This document shows positions 9,152-17,400 of a stretch of DNA of 32,170 nucleotides, one piece after another. How positions within the stretch are numbered: position 1 is the stretch's first letter; each line of letters opens with the position of its first letter. The notes under the pieces were generated by a model that had not been told where the DNA came from, searched no databases, and was given only the letters and a program-made list of their open reading frames with translations. This DNA is from Bacteroidales bacterium (lineage in GTDB: Bacteria > Bacteroidota > Bacteroidia > Bacteroidales > Tenuifilaceae). A program made the translations under genes and the position numbers. The stretch is taken from contig JAQUJY010000028.1 of NCBI GenBank assembly GCA_028680705.1, positions 1 through 32,170 on the forward strand, given 5' to 3'.

Positions 9152-12100
9152 ATGAATCTTTCAACAGTTAGCATAAACAGGCCTGTACTAACCATAGTAT
9201 TTGCAATTGTCATCATACTTTTTGGTGTGGTTGGCTATACCTACTTGGGGGTTAGGGAATATCCCAGTGTCGACCCGCCCATTGTTTCCGTTAGTACATC
9301 CTACGTTGGCGCTAATGCCGATGTAATTGAGGCACAAATAACAGAGCCGCTTGAGGCTGCCATTAATGGAATTTCCGGAATCAAATCGATTACATCAAGC
9401 AGTGCTGACGGCAGAAGTTCAATAACGGTTGAATTTCAGTTAGGTGTTGATATGGAGGCTGCTGCCAATGATGTTAGGGATAAAGTATCGCGAGCAGTTA
9501 GAAGGCTACCCCCAGATATTGATGCCCCTGTAGTTAGTAAGGCTGATGCTGATGCTGAAACCATTATGATATTGACCGTTCAGAGTGATACAAGAGACTT
9601 ACTCGACCTGTCTAACTTTGGGAATAATGTTATAAAGGAAAGGCTGCAAACCGTTTCGGGCATTAGCGAGGTAGGTATTTGGGGCGAAAAACGGTACGCA
9701 ATGCGATTGCGCCTCGATCCCAACAAGTTAGCAGCCTATAAGTTAACTCCTTCGGATATTCGACTAGCCCTAACCCGCGAAAATATTGAGTTGCCTACGG
9801 GTACTATTGAGGGTTACTACACCGAACTATCAATACGAACTTTAGGGAGACTTGAAACTGAGGATGATTTTAATAATCTGATTATTAAAGAGGTTCAGGG
9901 TGTTCCCGTAAAAATGAAGGACGTAGGAAGGGCCGAACTCGCTGCAGAAAACGAACGTTCACTACTACGAGGGAATTTCGGAACCCCACAAATTGGGGTG
10001 GCGCTAACCTCTCAGCCAGGTGTTAACTATATTGAGATAGCCGATAATGTTTATGAAAGGCTTGCGCAGATGGAACGCGAAATGCCTGATGATATTCGCA
10101 TTAACATAGCAATGGACGTAACCACCTCAATACGTAATGCGGTTAAGGAGGTACGGGACACCATTCTTATTGCTTTTGTGCTTGTGGTTATTGTTATTTT
10201 CGTGTTTCTCCGGAGGTGGCGTATTACGCTAATTCCAATGCTTACAATCCCAATATCTCTTATTGGGTCGTTCTTTGTGATGTACATAATGGACTTTTCA
10301 ATAAATGTCCTTTCCCTTTTGGGCATTGTGCTTGCTACGGGTTTAGTGGTTGACGATGCCATTGTTATGGTGGAGAATATCTACTCAAAGGTTGAAAAGG
10401 GTATGGATCCCTTTAAGGCTGGGTATACCGGAACTAAAGAGATATTTTTTGCAATTATATCTACTACAATAACCCTGATATCCGTTTTCTTACCCATCGT
10501 TTTTTTACAGGGTATAACGGGAAGGCTTTTCCGAGAGTTTGGAATAGTCCTCTCGGGGGCAGTAATCATTTCAACGTTTGTTGCCCTTACCCTCACGCCA
10601 ATGATGAGTGTTCGTATTCTTGGCGGTAAGAAGAAGAAAGAGGGGAAATTTGCTGCTGCTGTTGGAGGCTTTTTTGAGCGGTTTTCCAGTTCATACGAGC
10701 GATCGCTCACGGCATTTGTAGCAAAAAGGTGGATTGCTTTTCCGGTAATTATTGGAGCATTGGCTATAATTCTAGGGTTGGGAAGTATTATTCCCTCTGA
10801 ACTTGCACCAATGGAAGATAAGTCTCGTCTAAGAATATCATCCACAGCCCCTGAAGGAACTTCGTTTGAGATGATGGATGAGTACATTAGCAATATTGTT
10901 AGCTTTATTGACACCATGCCCGAGCGCAAAGCCATTATTGCATTGGCATCACCAGGGTGGTCAGGCTCTCGGAATACGGGGTTTGTTAATATGATTCTCA
11001 ATGAACCCAATGAAAGAAAAAAATCGCAACAACAGCTTGCCGACGAAATTCAAGCATACCTAAATACACAAACCCTTGCACGTTCATTCGTTACACAAGA
11101 CCAAACCATTAGGGCTGGTCGTGGTGGAGGATTACCAGTACAGTTTGTGGTTCAGGCTCCAACTTTTGAACAGCTTAAAGAGGTTGTTCCAGTCTTCTTG
11201 CGAAGAGCACAGGACGATCCGCGATTTCAGGTGATTGATGTTAACTTAAAGTTTAATAAGCCAGAGTTACATGTTGAGATTGATCGCGAAAAAGCCAGAA
11301 CATCGGGTGTGACGACTAGAGATATTGCCGAGGCTTTACAGCTCTACTTTTCGGGTCAACGATATGGCTTTTTTATCTTTGAAGGTAAGCAGTATGAGGT
11401 AATCGGGCAGGCCGAGCGTCAGTATCGAGATGAACCATCGGATATTACCAGTATTCAGGTGCGTAACGATAAGGGTAACCTGGTTGAGCTGGGTAATCTT
11501 ATTAACATCACCGAGGAGAGTACATCTCCACAACGCTACAGGTATAACAGGTATGTGTCGGCCACATTTAGGGCCTCCCCAGCATCAGGCGTTACTCTAG
11601 GGCAAGGTATTGAGGCAATGCGGGAGATATCAGAGGAAATTCTTGATGATACCTTTGCAACCACGCTAACGGGCATCTCGCAGCAGTTTGAGGAGAGTTC
11701 GGGCAGTTTGTACTTTGCATTCGCTTTTGCCCTCATTCTGGTTTATCTTGTTCTTGCTGCACAATTCGAGAGTTTTAGAGACCCGCTTATCATTATGTTT
11801 ACTGTACCACTTGCCTTAGCAGGGGCAATACTATCATTATACATCATGGGACAAACCATGAATATCTTCAGCCAAATAGGTATTATTGTGCTAATAGGAA
11901 TTGTAACTAAAAACGGAATTTTGATAGTAGAGTTCGCCAATCAGAAGAAAATCGCGGGTTTTGATAAAACTCAGGCCGTAATTGAGGCCGCTGGCCAAAG
12001 ATTACGCCCTATCCTAATGACAAGTTTGGCTACAATTTTTGGGGCTCTTCCAATTGCTTTGGCCTTTGGCTCTGCATCAACCAGCCGAATTCCTATGGGT

Positions 12101-12217
12101 ATAACCATTATTGGCGGGTTGCTTTTATCGCTGGGTTTAACGCTTTATATTATTCCGGCCATGTACAGCTACATCTCAAGTAAAAAACCAAATATTCTCC
12201 ACAATGAAGAAGAGTAG
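9152..12217 (+). CDS. RND multidrug efflux permease, HAE1 (AcrB-like) family
   Basis: A full-length 1021-residue proton-driven pump of the inner membrane. It starts MNLSTVSINRPVLTIVFAI with the first membrane helix, followed by the porter motif VREYPSVDPPIVSVST. The proton-relay residues are visible: D401-D402 in LVVDDAIVMVEN (fourth membrane helix) and K920 in IVTKNGILIVEFANQ (tenth helix). Both periplasmic porter/docking domains are present, as is the internal repeat (second hydrophobic block from about residue 860). The length and the TKNGIL segment favour HAE1 over the heavy-metal CusA/CzcA class. It ends in an acidic tail (HNEEE) that overlaps the next gene by 14 bp, suggesting translational coupling with the outer-membrane component. 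Confidence 0.96.
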   Translation: MNLSTVSINRPVLTIVFAIVIILFGVVGYTYLGVREYPSVDPPIVSVSTSYVGANADVIEAQITEPLEAAINGISGIKSITSSSADGRSSITVEFQLGVDMEAAANDVRDKVSRAVRRLPPDIDAPVVSKADADAETIMILTVQSDTRDLLDLSNFGNNVIKERLQTVSGISEVGIWGEKRYAMRLRLDPNKLAAYKLTPSDIRLALTRENIELPTGTIEGYYTELSIRTLGRLETEDDFNNLIIKEVQGVPVKMKDVGRAELAAENERSLLRGNFGTPQIGVALTSQPGVNYIEIADNVYERLAQMEREMPDDIRINIAMDVTTSIRNAVKEVRDTILIAFVLVVIVIFVFLRRWRITLIPMLTIPISLIGSFFVMYIMDFSINVLSLLGIVLATGLVVDDAIVMVENIYSKVEKGMDPFKAGYTGTKEIFFAIISTTITLISVFLPIVFLQGITGRLFREFGIVLSGAVIISTFVALTLTPMMSVRILGGKKKKEGKFAAAVGGFFERFSSSYERSLTAFVAKRWIAFPVIIGALAIILGLGSIIPSELAPMEDKSRLRISSTAPEGTSFEMMDEYISNIVSFIDTMPERKAIIALASPGWSGSRNTGFVNMILNEPNERKKSQQQLADEIQAYLNTQTLARSFVTQDQTIRAGRGGGLPVQFVVQAPTFEQLKEVVPVFLRRAQDDPRFQVIDVNLKFNKPELHVEIDREKARTSGVTTRDIAEALQLYFSGQRYGFFIFEGKQYEVIGQAERQYRDEPSDITSIQVRNDKGNLVELGNLINITEESTSPQRYRYNRYVSATFRASPASGVTLGQGIEAMREISEEILDDTFATTLTGISQQFEESSGSLYFAFAFALILVYLVLAAQFESFRDPLIIMFTVPLALAGAILSLYIMGQTMNIFSQIGIIVLIGIVTKNGILIVEFANQKKIAGFDKTQAVIEAAGQRLRPILMTSLATIFGALPIALAFGSASTSRIPMGITIIGGLLLSLGLTLYIIPAMYSYISSKKPNILHNEEE

Positions 12218-13520
12218 TTTTAAGTTTATTTTAGTATTCATACTATTTCCCATTGTGGTAAGTTCACAGGATACTCTTACCCTTGATGATGCTATTCGAA
12301 TTGGCCTTGAGAATAGTTTCTCAATTAGAATTGCCAGAAATGAGGTTGATATTGCACAGAACAACAATACCATTGGGAATGCAGGTTACCTGCCCCGTGT
12401 CGATTTAAATGTTAATCAGAATAACAACTTTCAGAATCGATACTTTGAATATGAGACTGGTGATTCAAATTCTGATAAAGGGTATCGAACTCATAGTCTA
12501 GCTCCGGGTGCACAATTGGGATGGACTCTTTTTGATGGTTTTGCCATGTTTATTCGCAAAGAAAAACTAGACGTTTTTGCACAACAAAGCGATTTACAGC
12601 TTCGAATGTCCATAGAGAATGCTATTGCCGATATAGTTTATACCTACTACAGTATTGCTTTTAACGAGAATCTATACAAATCGTATAAGGACCAAATGGT
12701 GCTGTCGCGCGAAAGGTTAACTATTGCGCGCGAAAAATCTAATATAGGTGTTGGGTATGAACTTCAGGAACTTCAGTCGGAGGTAGACTATAGAGCCGAT
12801 AGTGCCCGATACATGCAACAATCAACTCACTTAACAAACATTAAAGCTGAACTAAACCGATTGCTGGCACGCCAACCCGACGTGAGTTTTAACGTTAATA
12901 CAATCATTCCCGTACCCAATCCAGAACTTTCAGCAGACATTTATTTAAAGGTAAGTGAGCAAAACCCAAGTATGCTTTTTGCCCGGTTGCAGGCCGAGGT
13001 ATCAGAACTTGAGGTTAGCGAGGCTAAAGCATCGCGTTACCCAACGCTAAGCCTTGTAGGGGCGTACAACTTTTCACGAACAGGAACACCCAACGGGCAA
13101 ACGCAGCTTAGCCAAATTCATGGACCATCGGTTGGGGTAGGAGCTTCGTTTACCCTTTTTAATGGCAATAATATTAACAGAAGGATAAAGAATGCAGCCA
13201 TTATTGCCGAGAATCAAAAGATTAGTCAGGAAGAGCTGGAGTTAAACTTGCAGAGTAGGACTTTTCAGCTGGTAAACAACCTTAATCAAGCTATTGAACT
13301 GGTTTTGGTTGAGGAGGAGTCGGTAAAACTTGCCCAGCGAAACGCCGAGGCAGCATGGGAAAAGTATCAGTTGGGAGCAATTTCGGACATTGAACTGCGC
13401 GAAAGCCAAAACAAGTTTCTCGATGCACAAACTCGCCTAATATCATCGCAAATGACTTCACAGGCTGCCGCCATAGAGATAAAAACGCTTACTGGCGATT
13501 TGAGCAGTTTTATTGAATAA
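12204..13520 (+). CDS. TolC family outer-membrane efflux protein
   Basis: The third component of the second RND operon, 438 residues. A signal peptide ends near FPIVVSSQ, and the mature protein opens with DTLTLDDAIRIGLENSFSIRIARNEV, a standard TolC helix. Two long helical repeats follow, ending with EKYQLGAISDIELRESQNKFLDAQTRL, the typical segment of the second repeat. Its ATG lies inside the end of the permease gene (14-bp overlap). Together with the adaptor and the permease it forms a self-contained exporter. Its sequence differs clearly from the TolC-like protein at 1786-3078, so this is not a recent duplication. Confidence 0.94.
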   Translation: MKKSSFKFILVFILFPIVVSSQDTLTLDDAIRIGLENSFSIRIARNEVDIAQNNNTIGNAGYLPRVDLNVNQNNNFQNRYFEYETGDSNSDKGYRTHSLAPGAQLGWTLFDGFAMFIRKEKLDVFAQQSDLQLRMSIENAIADIVYTYYSIAFNENLYKSYKDQMVLSRERLTIAREKSNIGVGYELQELQSEVDYRADSARYMQQSTHLTNIKAELNRLLARQPDVSFNVNTIIPVPNPELSADIYLKVSEQNPSMLFARLQAEVSELEVSEAKASRYPTLSLVGAYNFSRTGTPNGQTQLSQIHGPSVGVGASFTLFNGNNINRRIKNAAIIAENQKISQEELELNLQSRTFQLVNNLNQAIELVLVEEESVKLAQRNAEAAWEKYQLGAISDIELRESQNKFLDAQTRLISSQMTSQAAAIEIKTLTGDLSSFIE

Positions 13521-13545
13521 GCATCAAAAAGAGCAACTCTAATAG

Positions 13546-13553
13546 TAATTTTG
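13546..13553 (+). promoter_or_regulatory. Candidate -7 box of the SDR gene
   Basis: TAATTTTG, a full match to TAnnTTTG, lies 40 bp upstream of the SDR start. No TTG was found at the expected distance. It suggests the SDR gene is transcribed apart from the efflux operon that ends 25 bp earlier. Confidence 0.35.
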
Positions 13554-13592
13554 TTCAGCAGATTTATTACCTTAACATAAAAACAAATTGTT

Positions 13593-14384
13593 ATGCAGCC
13601 AATACTTAAAGATAAGACCATACTTGTGGCTGGTGCCAGCCAAGGGTTAGGCTATGCTATTGCCCAAGCATCGGCCTTAGAGGGAGCTAATGTATTTATA
13701 GGAAGTAGAGACGAGGATAAACTAAAAACCTCTTCGATGCTTATTGCTAAAAAGAGTGGAGCCAATGTTGGTTACGGTGTGCTTGATGTAACCCAACCAA
13801 AGTCAATTAAAACTTGGGTCAAGACTGCACTTGAGCAGTTTGGAAGTTTCGATGGGTTAGTTGTTAACGCTGGCGGGCCACCTGCAGGTATGTTCAATAC
13901 GCTTTCCGATGATGATTGGCAAGCTGCCTTTGAGTTAAGCCTAATGGGCGCAGTAAGGCTAATACGCGAGGTCCTACCTACTATGCAAAAAGCGTCAAAG
14001 GGGAGTATTATTACCATTACATCGGTATCGGTAAAAGAACCAATTGATATGCTGCTGCTTTCAAACGTTTTTCGTTCTGGAGTAACCAGTCTGGCCAAAA
14101 GCCTATCGCGCAATTTGGCTTCATATAATATTCGTATTAATAATATTCTACCCGGCAGAATTGATACAGAGAGGGTAAACCACCTCGATAGTCTTATCGC
14201 TGAAGATAAAGGGATTAGCATAAGTGAGGTACGTTCATCTTTTCAAGAGCAAATTCCGCTTTCGCGTTATGGGAAACCCGAGGAACTAGGTAATTTAGCT
14301 GCATTCCTATTATCCGATAGGGCATCGTTTATTACAGGAACAACCATTCCGGTTGATGGTGGAATGCTCAAAACAACCTGGTGA
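13593..14384 (+). CDS. SDR family oxidoreductase, atypical (no YxxxK)
   Basis: A 263-residue Rossmann-fold protein of the short-chain dehydrogenase/reductase family. The dinucleotide-binding glycine motif is AGASQGLG (residues 13-20), the structural NAGG is at 92-95 and the catalytic-type Ser lies in ITSVSV (about S144-S146). The C-terminus FITGTTIPVDGGM is the usual end of FabG-like SDRs. The YxxxK active site, however, reads SNVFR (157-161) in the alignable position before SGVTSLAKSLS, so both Tyr and Lys are replaced. A subgroup of FabG-like SDRs with such a replacement is known to me, so this is probably ancestral and not damage; the reaction is uncertain. It is a monocistronic-looking gene converging with the ChaN-like gene. 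Confidence 0.9.
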   Translation: MQPILKDKTILVAGASQGLGYAIAQASALEGANVFIGSRDEDKLKTSSMLIAKKSGANVGYGVLDVTQPKSIKTWVKTALEQFGSFDGLVVNAGGPPAGMFNTLSDDDWQAAFELSLMGAVRLIREVLPTMQKASKGSIITITSVSVKEPIDMLLLSNVFRSGVTSLAKSLSRNLASYNIRINNILPGRIDTERVNHLDSLIAEDKGISISEVRSSFQEQIPLSRYGKPEELGNLAAFLLSDRASFITGTTIPVDGGMLKTTW

Positions 14385-14426
14385 TTGAATGGTGCAATGA
14401 TGAAGAAAATATCCGAAGATAACGTT

Positions 14427-15299
14427 TTAGTATGTTCGGGTCATTCGCTCTGGCACTACAATAATATAATCCGCTAAGTTTTTGTTGTCTTCACCTAACT
14501 CATTGGCTGAAGTTTGAAGAACCGTTGCAATGGTTTTTTGGGTTGCACTAGGTTTATACCTATTTAGGTACCAAACTATACCCTCATAATTATTTGAGTG
14601 GTAGGTTCCGTGAAAATGGATAAAGAGGTTACCTTTTTCAAGATTACCCGCAATATTCCACGCCATGGTGGCATCCTTAATTGCCTGTGCTTTAGGGAAG
14701 TTTTCCATTTTACTGTCCATTTTCCCAGGCATGCCCATCATGCTTAGCATGGCCTTGTAGCCAGGTAACTCAGGATTGTAATCAACGGGCAAGGGGGCAA
14801 TGTGCTCTTTTGCTCTTGGGGTAAGGCTGTCGAGAACCTCAAAACCACCCGATGCCACCATTGAAGCATATCGCCTTGGAATATTTGTAGCAATAAACGG
14901 AAGGTTATTCTCCTTAGCAAATTCAACCAGTGGCTTGTAATCGGTCTTGTAGTTTGGCCATAAGCGGGCTTCGTTTTCAAATCGGCTTTGCGAGATTAGC
15001 CCCTCAAGGTATTCATCTAAAACTAGTTGATTGTCGGTTTCAAACATTTCTGCACCCAAAACCAGTACTTTCCCTTTATTGTTAAGCCTATGGCAAAGCT
15101 CTATTTGTAGCCAATGGGCTATTGGGTTATCGTGTAGTTCGCCAAAAAGTGCAATATCGGTTAATGTTATTTCATCAACCATTGTATCGAAAGCAATTGG
15201 CTCCCCATTGCTTCTGAAAATTCTGTATGCATATGGTGCTTGTGCCGATACCTCAGTAAATGCCAAACTAACAATCAATAAAAATACAATTTTTCTCAT
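14427..15299 (-). CDS. ChaN-like (DUF399) exported protein
   Basis: A 290-residue protein with a cleavable signal peptide (ending VSAQ, residue 20) and the ChaN/DUF399 hallmark LFGELHDNPIAHWLQIEL (G53-E54-L55-H56, H62), followed by AEMFETDNQ. In ChaN of Campylobacter the family binds cofacial haem groups at the outer membrane; transfer of that role to this protein is inference. There is no lipobox Cys here, unlike some ChaN lipoproteins. It begins 14 bp after the DUF1573 gene on the same strand, so the two are likely one transcript. The 42 bp between its stop and the SDR stop contain no convincing terminator hairpin. Confidence 0.87.
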   Translation of the reverse strand: MRKIVFLLIVSLAFTEVSAQAPYAYRIFRSNGEPIAFDTMVDEITLTDIALFGELHDNPIAHWLQIELCHRLNNKGKVLVLGAEMFETDNQLVLDEYLEGLISQSRFENEARLWPNYKTDYKPLVEFAKENNLPFIATNIPRRYASMVASGGFEVLDSLTPRAKEHIAPLPVDYNPELPGYKAMLSMMGMPGKMDSKMENFPKAQAIKDATMAWNIAGNLEKGNLFIHFHGTYHSNNYEGIVWYLNRYKPSATQKTIATVLQTSANELGEDNKNLADYIIVVPERMTRTY

Positions 15300-15313
15300 T
15301 TGCTAAAGAGATA

Positions 15314-16393
15314 TTATTTTCTGTTTACTGTTCCGGTGAGCCTTAATACTGTTGTTGATTGTTTGGGGGCGTTAGTTATAACGGTAATTGTTTTGCTTTG
15401 GCGGCCAGTATACCCGCTTGTTCTAAACGATGCTGAGATGGAACTCTTTTCACCAGGCTTTATAATTGTTACGTTTGGCGCAACGGTTGTACAACCACAA
15501 CTTGCATTAATTTTCCGGATAATTAAATCGCTTTTGCCAGAGTTGGTAAACTCAAAATCATGCTTAATCAAAGTGCCCTCATCTATTGAGCCAAAGTCCA
15601 TTTGGGTTTCAGAAAAAGAAATTTGAGGGGCATTTAATAGTTCCTCTTCGCTTAGCCTCGTAAAATCTTCTTCAATGTTTCCGCTAACGCTAATTAGGTT
15701 TCCCTGTGTTTGCTTGTCGTTTATTAGAATAGAAATTCTGCTGATTGCAAAGCCCCAATCATCAACATTGCTAGCATCAAAGGTAACATCAATAGTTCCA
15801 GCTTCATTGGGCTTTAGTGTTTGGGGTTTGGGGGTAATGTTAATGTGCTTAGGAACCCTTTGGAAAGATAGTGTAACTGGCTCTTCTCCAAAGTTATAAA
15901 CTTCAAGTGAGTTCGATACCTTATCCTTGTTGGATACTTTACCAACCGAAACGTGTGAGTTGCTCAAACCAAGGTCACCAATTCTTCTTCGGTAAATCTC
16001 CTCCGGTGTTTTTGCTCGTGGCTCAACCTGTCCGCGGATGGTGAGCACTGTGCCTGAGGATGCTGCATTAGTGTATACCGTAATGCTTTGGTTAAATGTG
16101 CCTGGGCGTCCCTTTGGGTTATAGGTTGCCTTAATAGTTGTATTTGCTCCAGGTAATAAAGGTTCTTTAGACCACTCCGATGCTGCACATCCGCACGATG
16201 AGGTAACCCTTGAAATGATTAGGGGAGAACTACCCGTGTTCTTTATCTCGAAATTGTATGAAACAGGACCCGCTTCTTCCTTAATCAACCCGAAATTATG
16301 ACTGCTCTTGTCTATTTGAATTTGTGGGCCAGCTTGCTGTCCAACAGCAGATAATGCTATAAAAAGTAAAAATGATGCGAATAGCGTTTTCAT
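15314..16393 (-). CDS. Exported protein with two DUF1573 domains
   Basis: A 359-residue protein with a signal peptide (ending ALSAVGQ, about residue 19) and two DUF1573 (Ig-like, ASH/papD-like) domains. The first spans about 25-125 with SSCGC (C67, C69) and the second about 255-355 with ASCGC (C299, C301). Each has the family pattern 'FG.I.EG...H.F.F.N.G...L.I......SCGC' followed by a PGE/PGA turn. A linker domain of about 120 residues between them is also beta-rich. DUF1573 proteins are abundant in Bacteroidota and of unknown function; the paired CGC could be redox-active or metal-binding, but this is not shown. A TAATTTTG box stands 44 bp upstream. Confidence 0.9.
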   Translation of the reverse strand: MKTLFASFLLFIALSAVGQQAGPQIQIDKSSHNFGLIKEEAGPVSYNFEIKNTGSSPLIISRVTSSCGCAASEWSKEPLLPGANTTIKATYNPKGRPGTFNQSITVYTNAASSGTVLTIRGQVEPRAKTPEEIYRRRIGDLGLSNSHVSVGKVSNKDKVSNSLEVYNFGEEPVTLSFQRVPKHINITPKPQTLKPNEAGTIDVTFDASNVDDWGFAISRISILINDKQTQGNLISVSGNIEEDFTRLSEEELLNAPQISFSETQMDFGSIDEGTLIKHDFEFTNSGKSDLIIRKINASCGCTTVAPNVTIIKPGEKSSISASFRTSGYTGRQSKTITVITNAPKQSTTVLRLTGTVNRK

Positions 16394-16436
16394 AATGCAT
16401 TGTATTTTTTAGAAATAATCTTGTTTTGTGGTAGCT

Positions 16437-16444
16437 CAAAATTA
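16437..16444 (-). promoter_or_regulatory. Candidate -7 box of the DUF1573-ChaN operon
   Basis: On the minus strand it reads TAATTTTG (full TAnnTTTG match), 44 bp before the DUF1573 start. No TTG lies at 17-23 bp spacing. Confidence 0.35.
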
Positions 16445-16509
16445 ATAAGTTTTTATTATACATCATTCTTTATGAGCGAATAAATCCTTTCAAAATCTAT
16501 TCCAATGTG

Positions 16510-16538
16510 TTTGGTTGCTTTATTTATGGTTATATTTG
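16510..16538 (+). promoter_or_regulatory. Bacteroidota-type promoter of the TauE/SafE-like gene
   Basis: TTTG (16510-16513), a 17-bp spacer and TATATTTG (16531-16538) match the Bacteroidota/Flavobacterium promoter layout (TTG, 17-23 bp, TAnnTTTG). Transcription would begin a few bases after 16538. This excludes the earlier in-frame ATG at 16507 as the start and supports 16561. Confidence 0.55.
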
Positions 16539-16560
16539 CTTTACTAAAAGATTAAAATAT

Positions 16561-16929
16561 ATGGGGTTGCTAGAAGTAATAACATTATTGCTAATAGGCC
16601 TTGTTGCCGGATTTGTTGGTGCGGCATTTGGGTTAGGGGGTGGAATAATTATTGTGCCTGCTCTGATTTTTTTTATGGGACTTACTCAGCATCAAGCGCA
16701 GGGTACAAGTTTAGGCGTTTTGGTTTTTCCGGTGGCTATCCTTGGAGCATACAACTACTACAAATCAGGATACATCAATGTGAAGTTTATACTTATACTT
16801 GCCTTGGCTTTTGTGGTTGGTGGTTATTTGGGTTCGATGTTCTCCATAAGTTTGCCCGAAAAACTTTTAAAAAAACTATTTGGAGTCTTTATCCTGCTGG
16901 TTTCGCTTAAAATGATTTTTGAGAAATAG
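16561..16929 (+). CDS. Half-size TauE/SafE family membrane protein
   Basis: A 122-residue, strongly hydrophobic protein with about four membrane segments. It has the TauE/SafE signature GLVAGFVGAAFGLGGGIIIVPAL (about residues 10-32) and the second motif HQAQGTSLGVLVF. TauE/SafE proteins are typically about 250 residues with two repeated halves. This one holds only the first half, ends naturally at LVSLKMIFEK, and has no remnant of a second half downstream, so it probably works as a homodimer. The family exports sulfite, sulfoacetate and related anions; the substrate here is unknown. The start at 16561 is preferred over the ATG at 16507, because a promoter box lies inside the longer version and the extension (MFGCFIYGYICF...) is not family-like. 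Confidence 0.85.
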   Translation: MGLLEVITLLLIGLVAGFVGAAFGLGGGIIIVPALIFFMGLTQHQAQGTSLGVLVFPVAILGAYNYYKSGYINVKFILILALAFVVGGYLGSMFSISLPEKLLKKLFGVFILLVSLKMIFEK

Positions 16930-17112
16930 AATGAGTCTGTGTACTATCCAGAAATATTCTGCTTAGGAATCGGAGTATGCTATAGTGGTGATATATGGCT
17001 GAAATCTAATCTACTCCAATAGTTTTTAAAAGGGAAAAAGTATTACTGTATTTATACTGGTTATAAATATGGTAAAAAGTACGTTTTAATTTTTCATTTG
17101 AATTATTGATAG

Positions 17113-17120
17113 TATTTTTG
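17113..17120 (+). promoter_or_regulatory. Candidate -7 box of the ferredoxin gene
   Basis: TATTTTTG fully matches TAnnTTTG and lies 45 bp before the ferredoxin ATG. No TTG is present at 17-23 bp spacing. The remainder of 16930-17112 shows nothing recognisable. Confidence 0.4.
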
Positions 17121-17164
17121 TAGTGCATTAATGAATCAAGTTTAACTTTTAAAAAAACAAAAAA

Positions 17165-17332
17165 ATGGCATATGTAATTTCTGACGATTGTACAGCATGT
17201 GGTACCTGTATTGACGAGTGCCCAGTAGAGGCTATCTCTGAGGGTGATATCTATAAGATTGACCCAGATGTATGTACCGATTGCGGTGCTTGTGCTGATG
17301 TTTGCCCAGTAGAGGCTATCAGTCCTGCATAA
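17165..17332 (+). CDS. 2[4Fe-4S] bacterial-type ferredoxin (55 residues)
   Basis: A small electron carrier translated as MAYVISDDCTACGTCIDECP... with two complete cluster motifs: C9-x2-C12-x2-C15-x3-C19-P and C37-x2-C40-x2-C43-x3-C47-P. Both are followed by the same VEAIS sequence, showing the internal duplication typical of clostridial-type ferredoxins. The protein is acidic and cytoplasmic. Its 55-residue length is normal for the family. The ATG is preceded by an A-rich leader (AAAAAAACAAAAAA), typical of highly expressed Bacteroidota genes. It is followed directly by a strong hairpin-plus-T-run terminator, so it is probably a single-gene transcript. Electron partners (such as pyruvate:ferredoxin oxidoreductase or Rnf) are not in the window. 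Confidence 0.97.
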   Translation: MAYVISDDCTACGTCIDECPVEAISEGDIYKIDPDVCTDCGACADVCPVEAISPA

Positions 17333-17353
17333 TAATCTGTTGTAACAATATTA

Positions 17354-17389
17354 TAAAAAAAGTCCAGTGCATTGCACTGGACTTTTTTT
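17354..17389. terminator. Bidirectional intrinsic terminator (ferredoxin / PAS gene)
   Basis: A 9-bp perfect stem (17362-17370 GTCCAGTGC with 17374-17382 GCACTGGAC) and a 3-base loop, flanked by an A-run before and a T-run after, so it works on both strands. It lies between the converging ferredoxin (stop 17332) and PAS (stop 17401) genes. Confidence 0.92.
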
Positions 17390-17400
17390 ATGAATTATGC

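Noticed and set aside
10381-11010. Long ORF on minus (209 codons) inside the RND permease
   Set aside because: It lies wholly within a full-length, motif-complete permease gene and shows no family-like sequence.
16507-16560. Upstream ATG for the TauE/SafE-like gene
   Set aside because: The extension is not family-like and contains the promoter box TATATTTG; the ATG at 16561 fits better.
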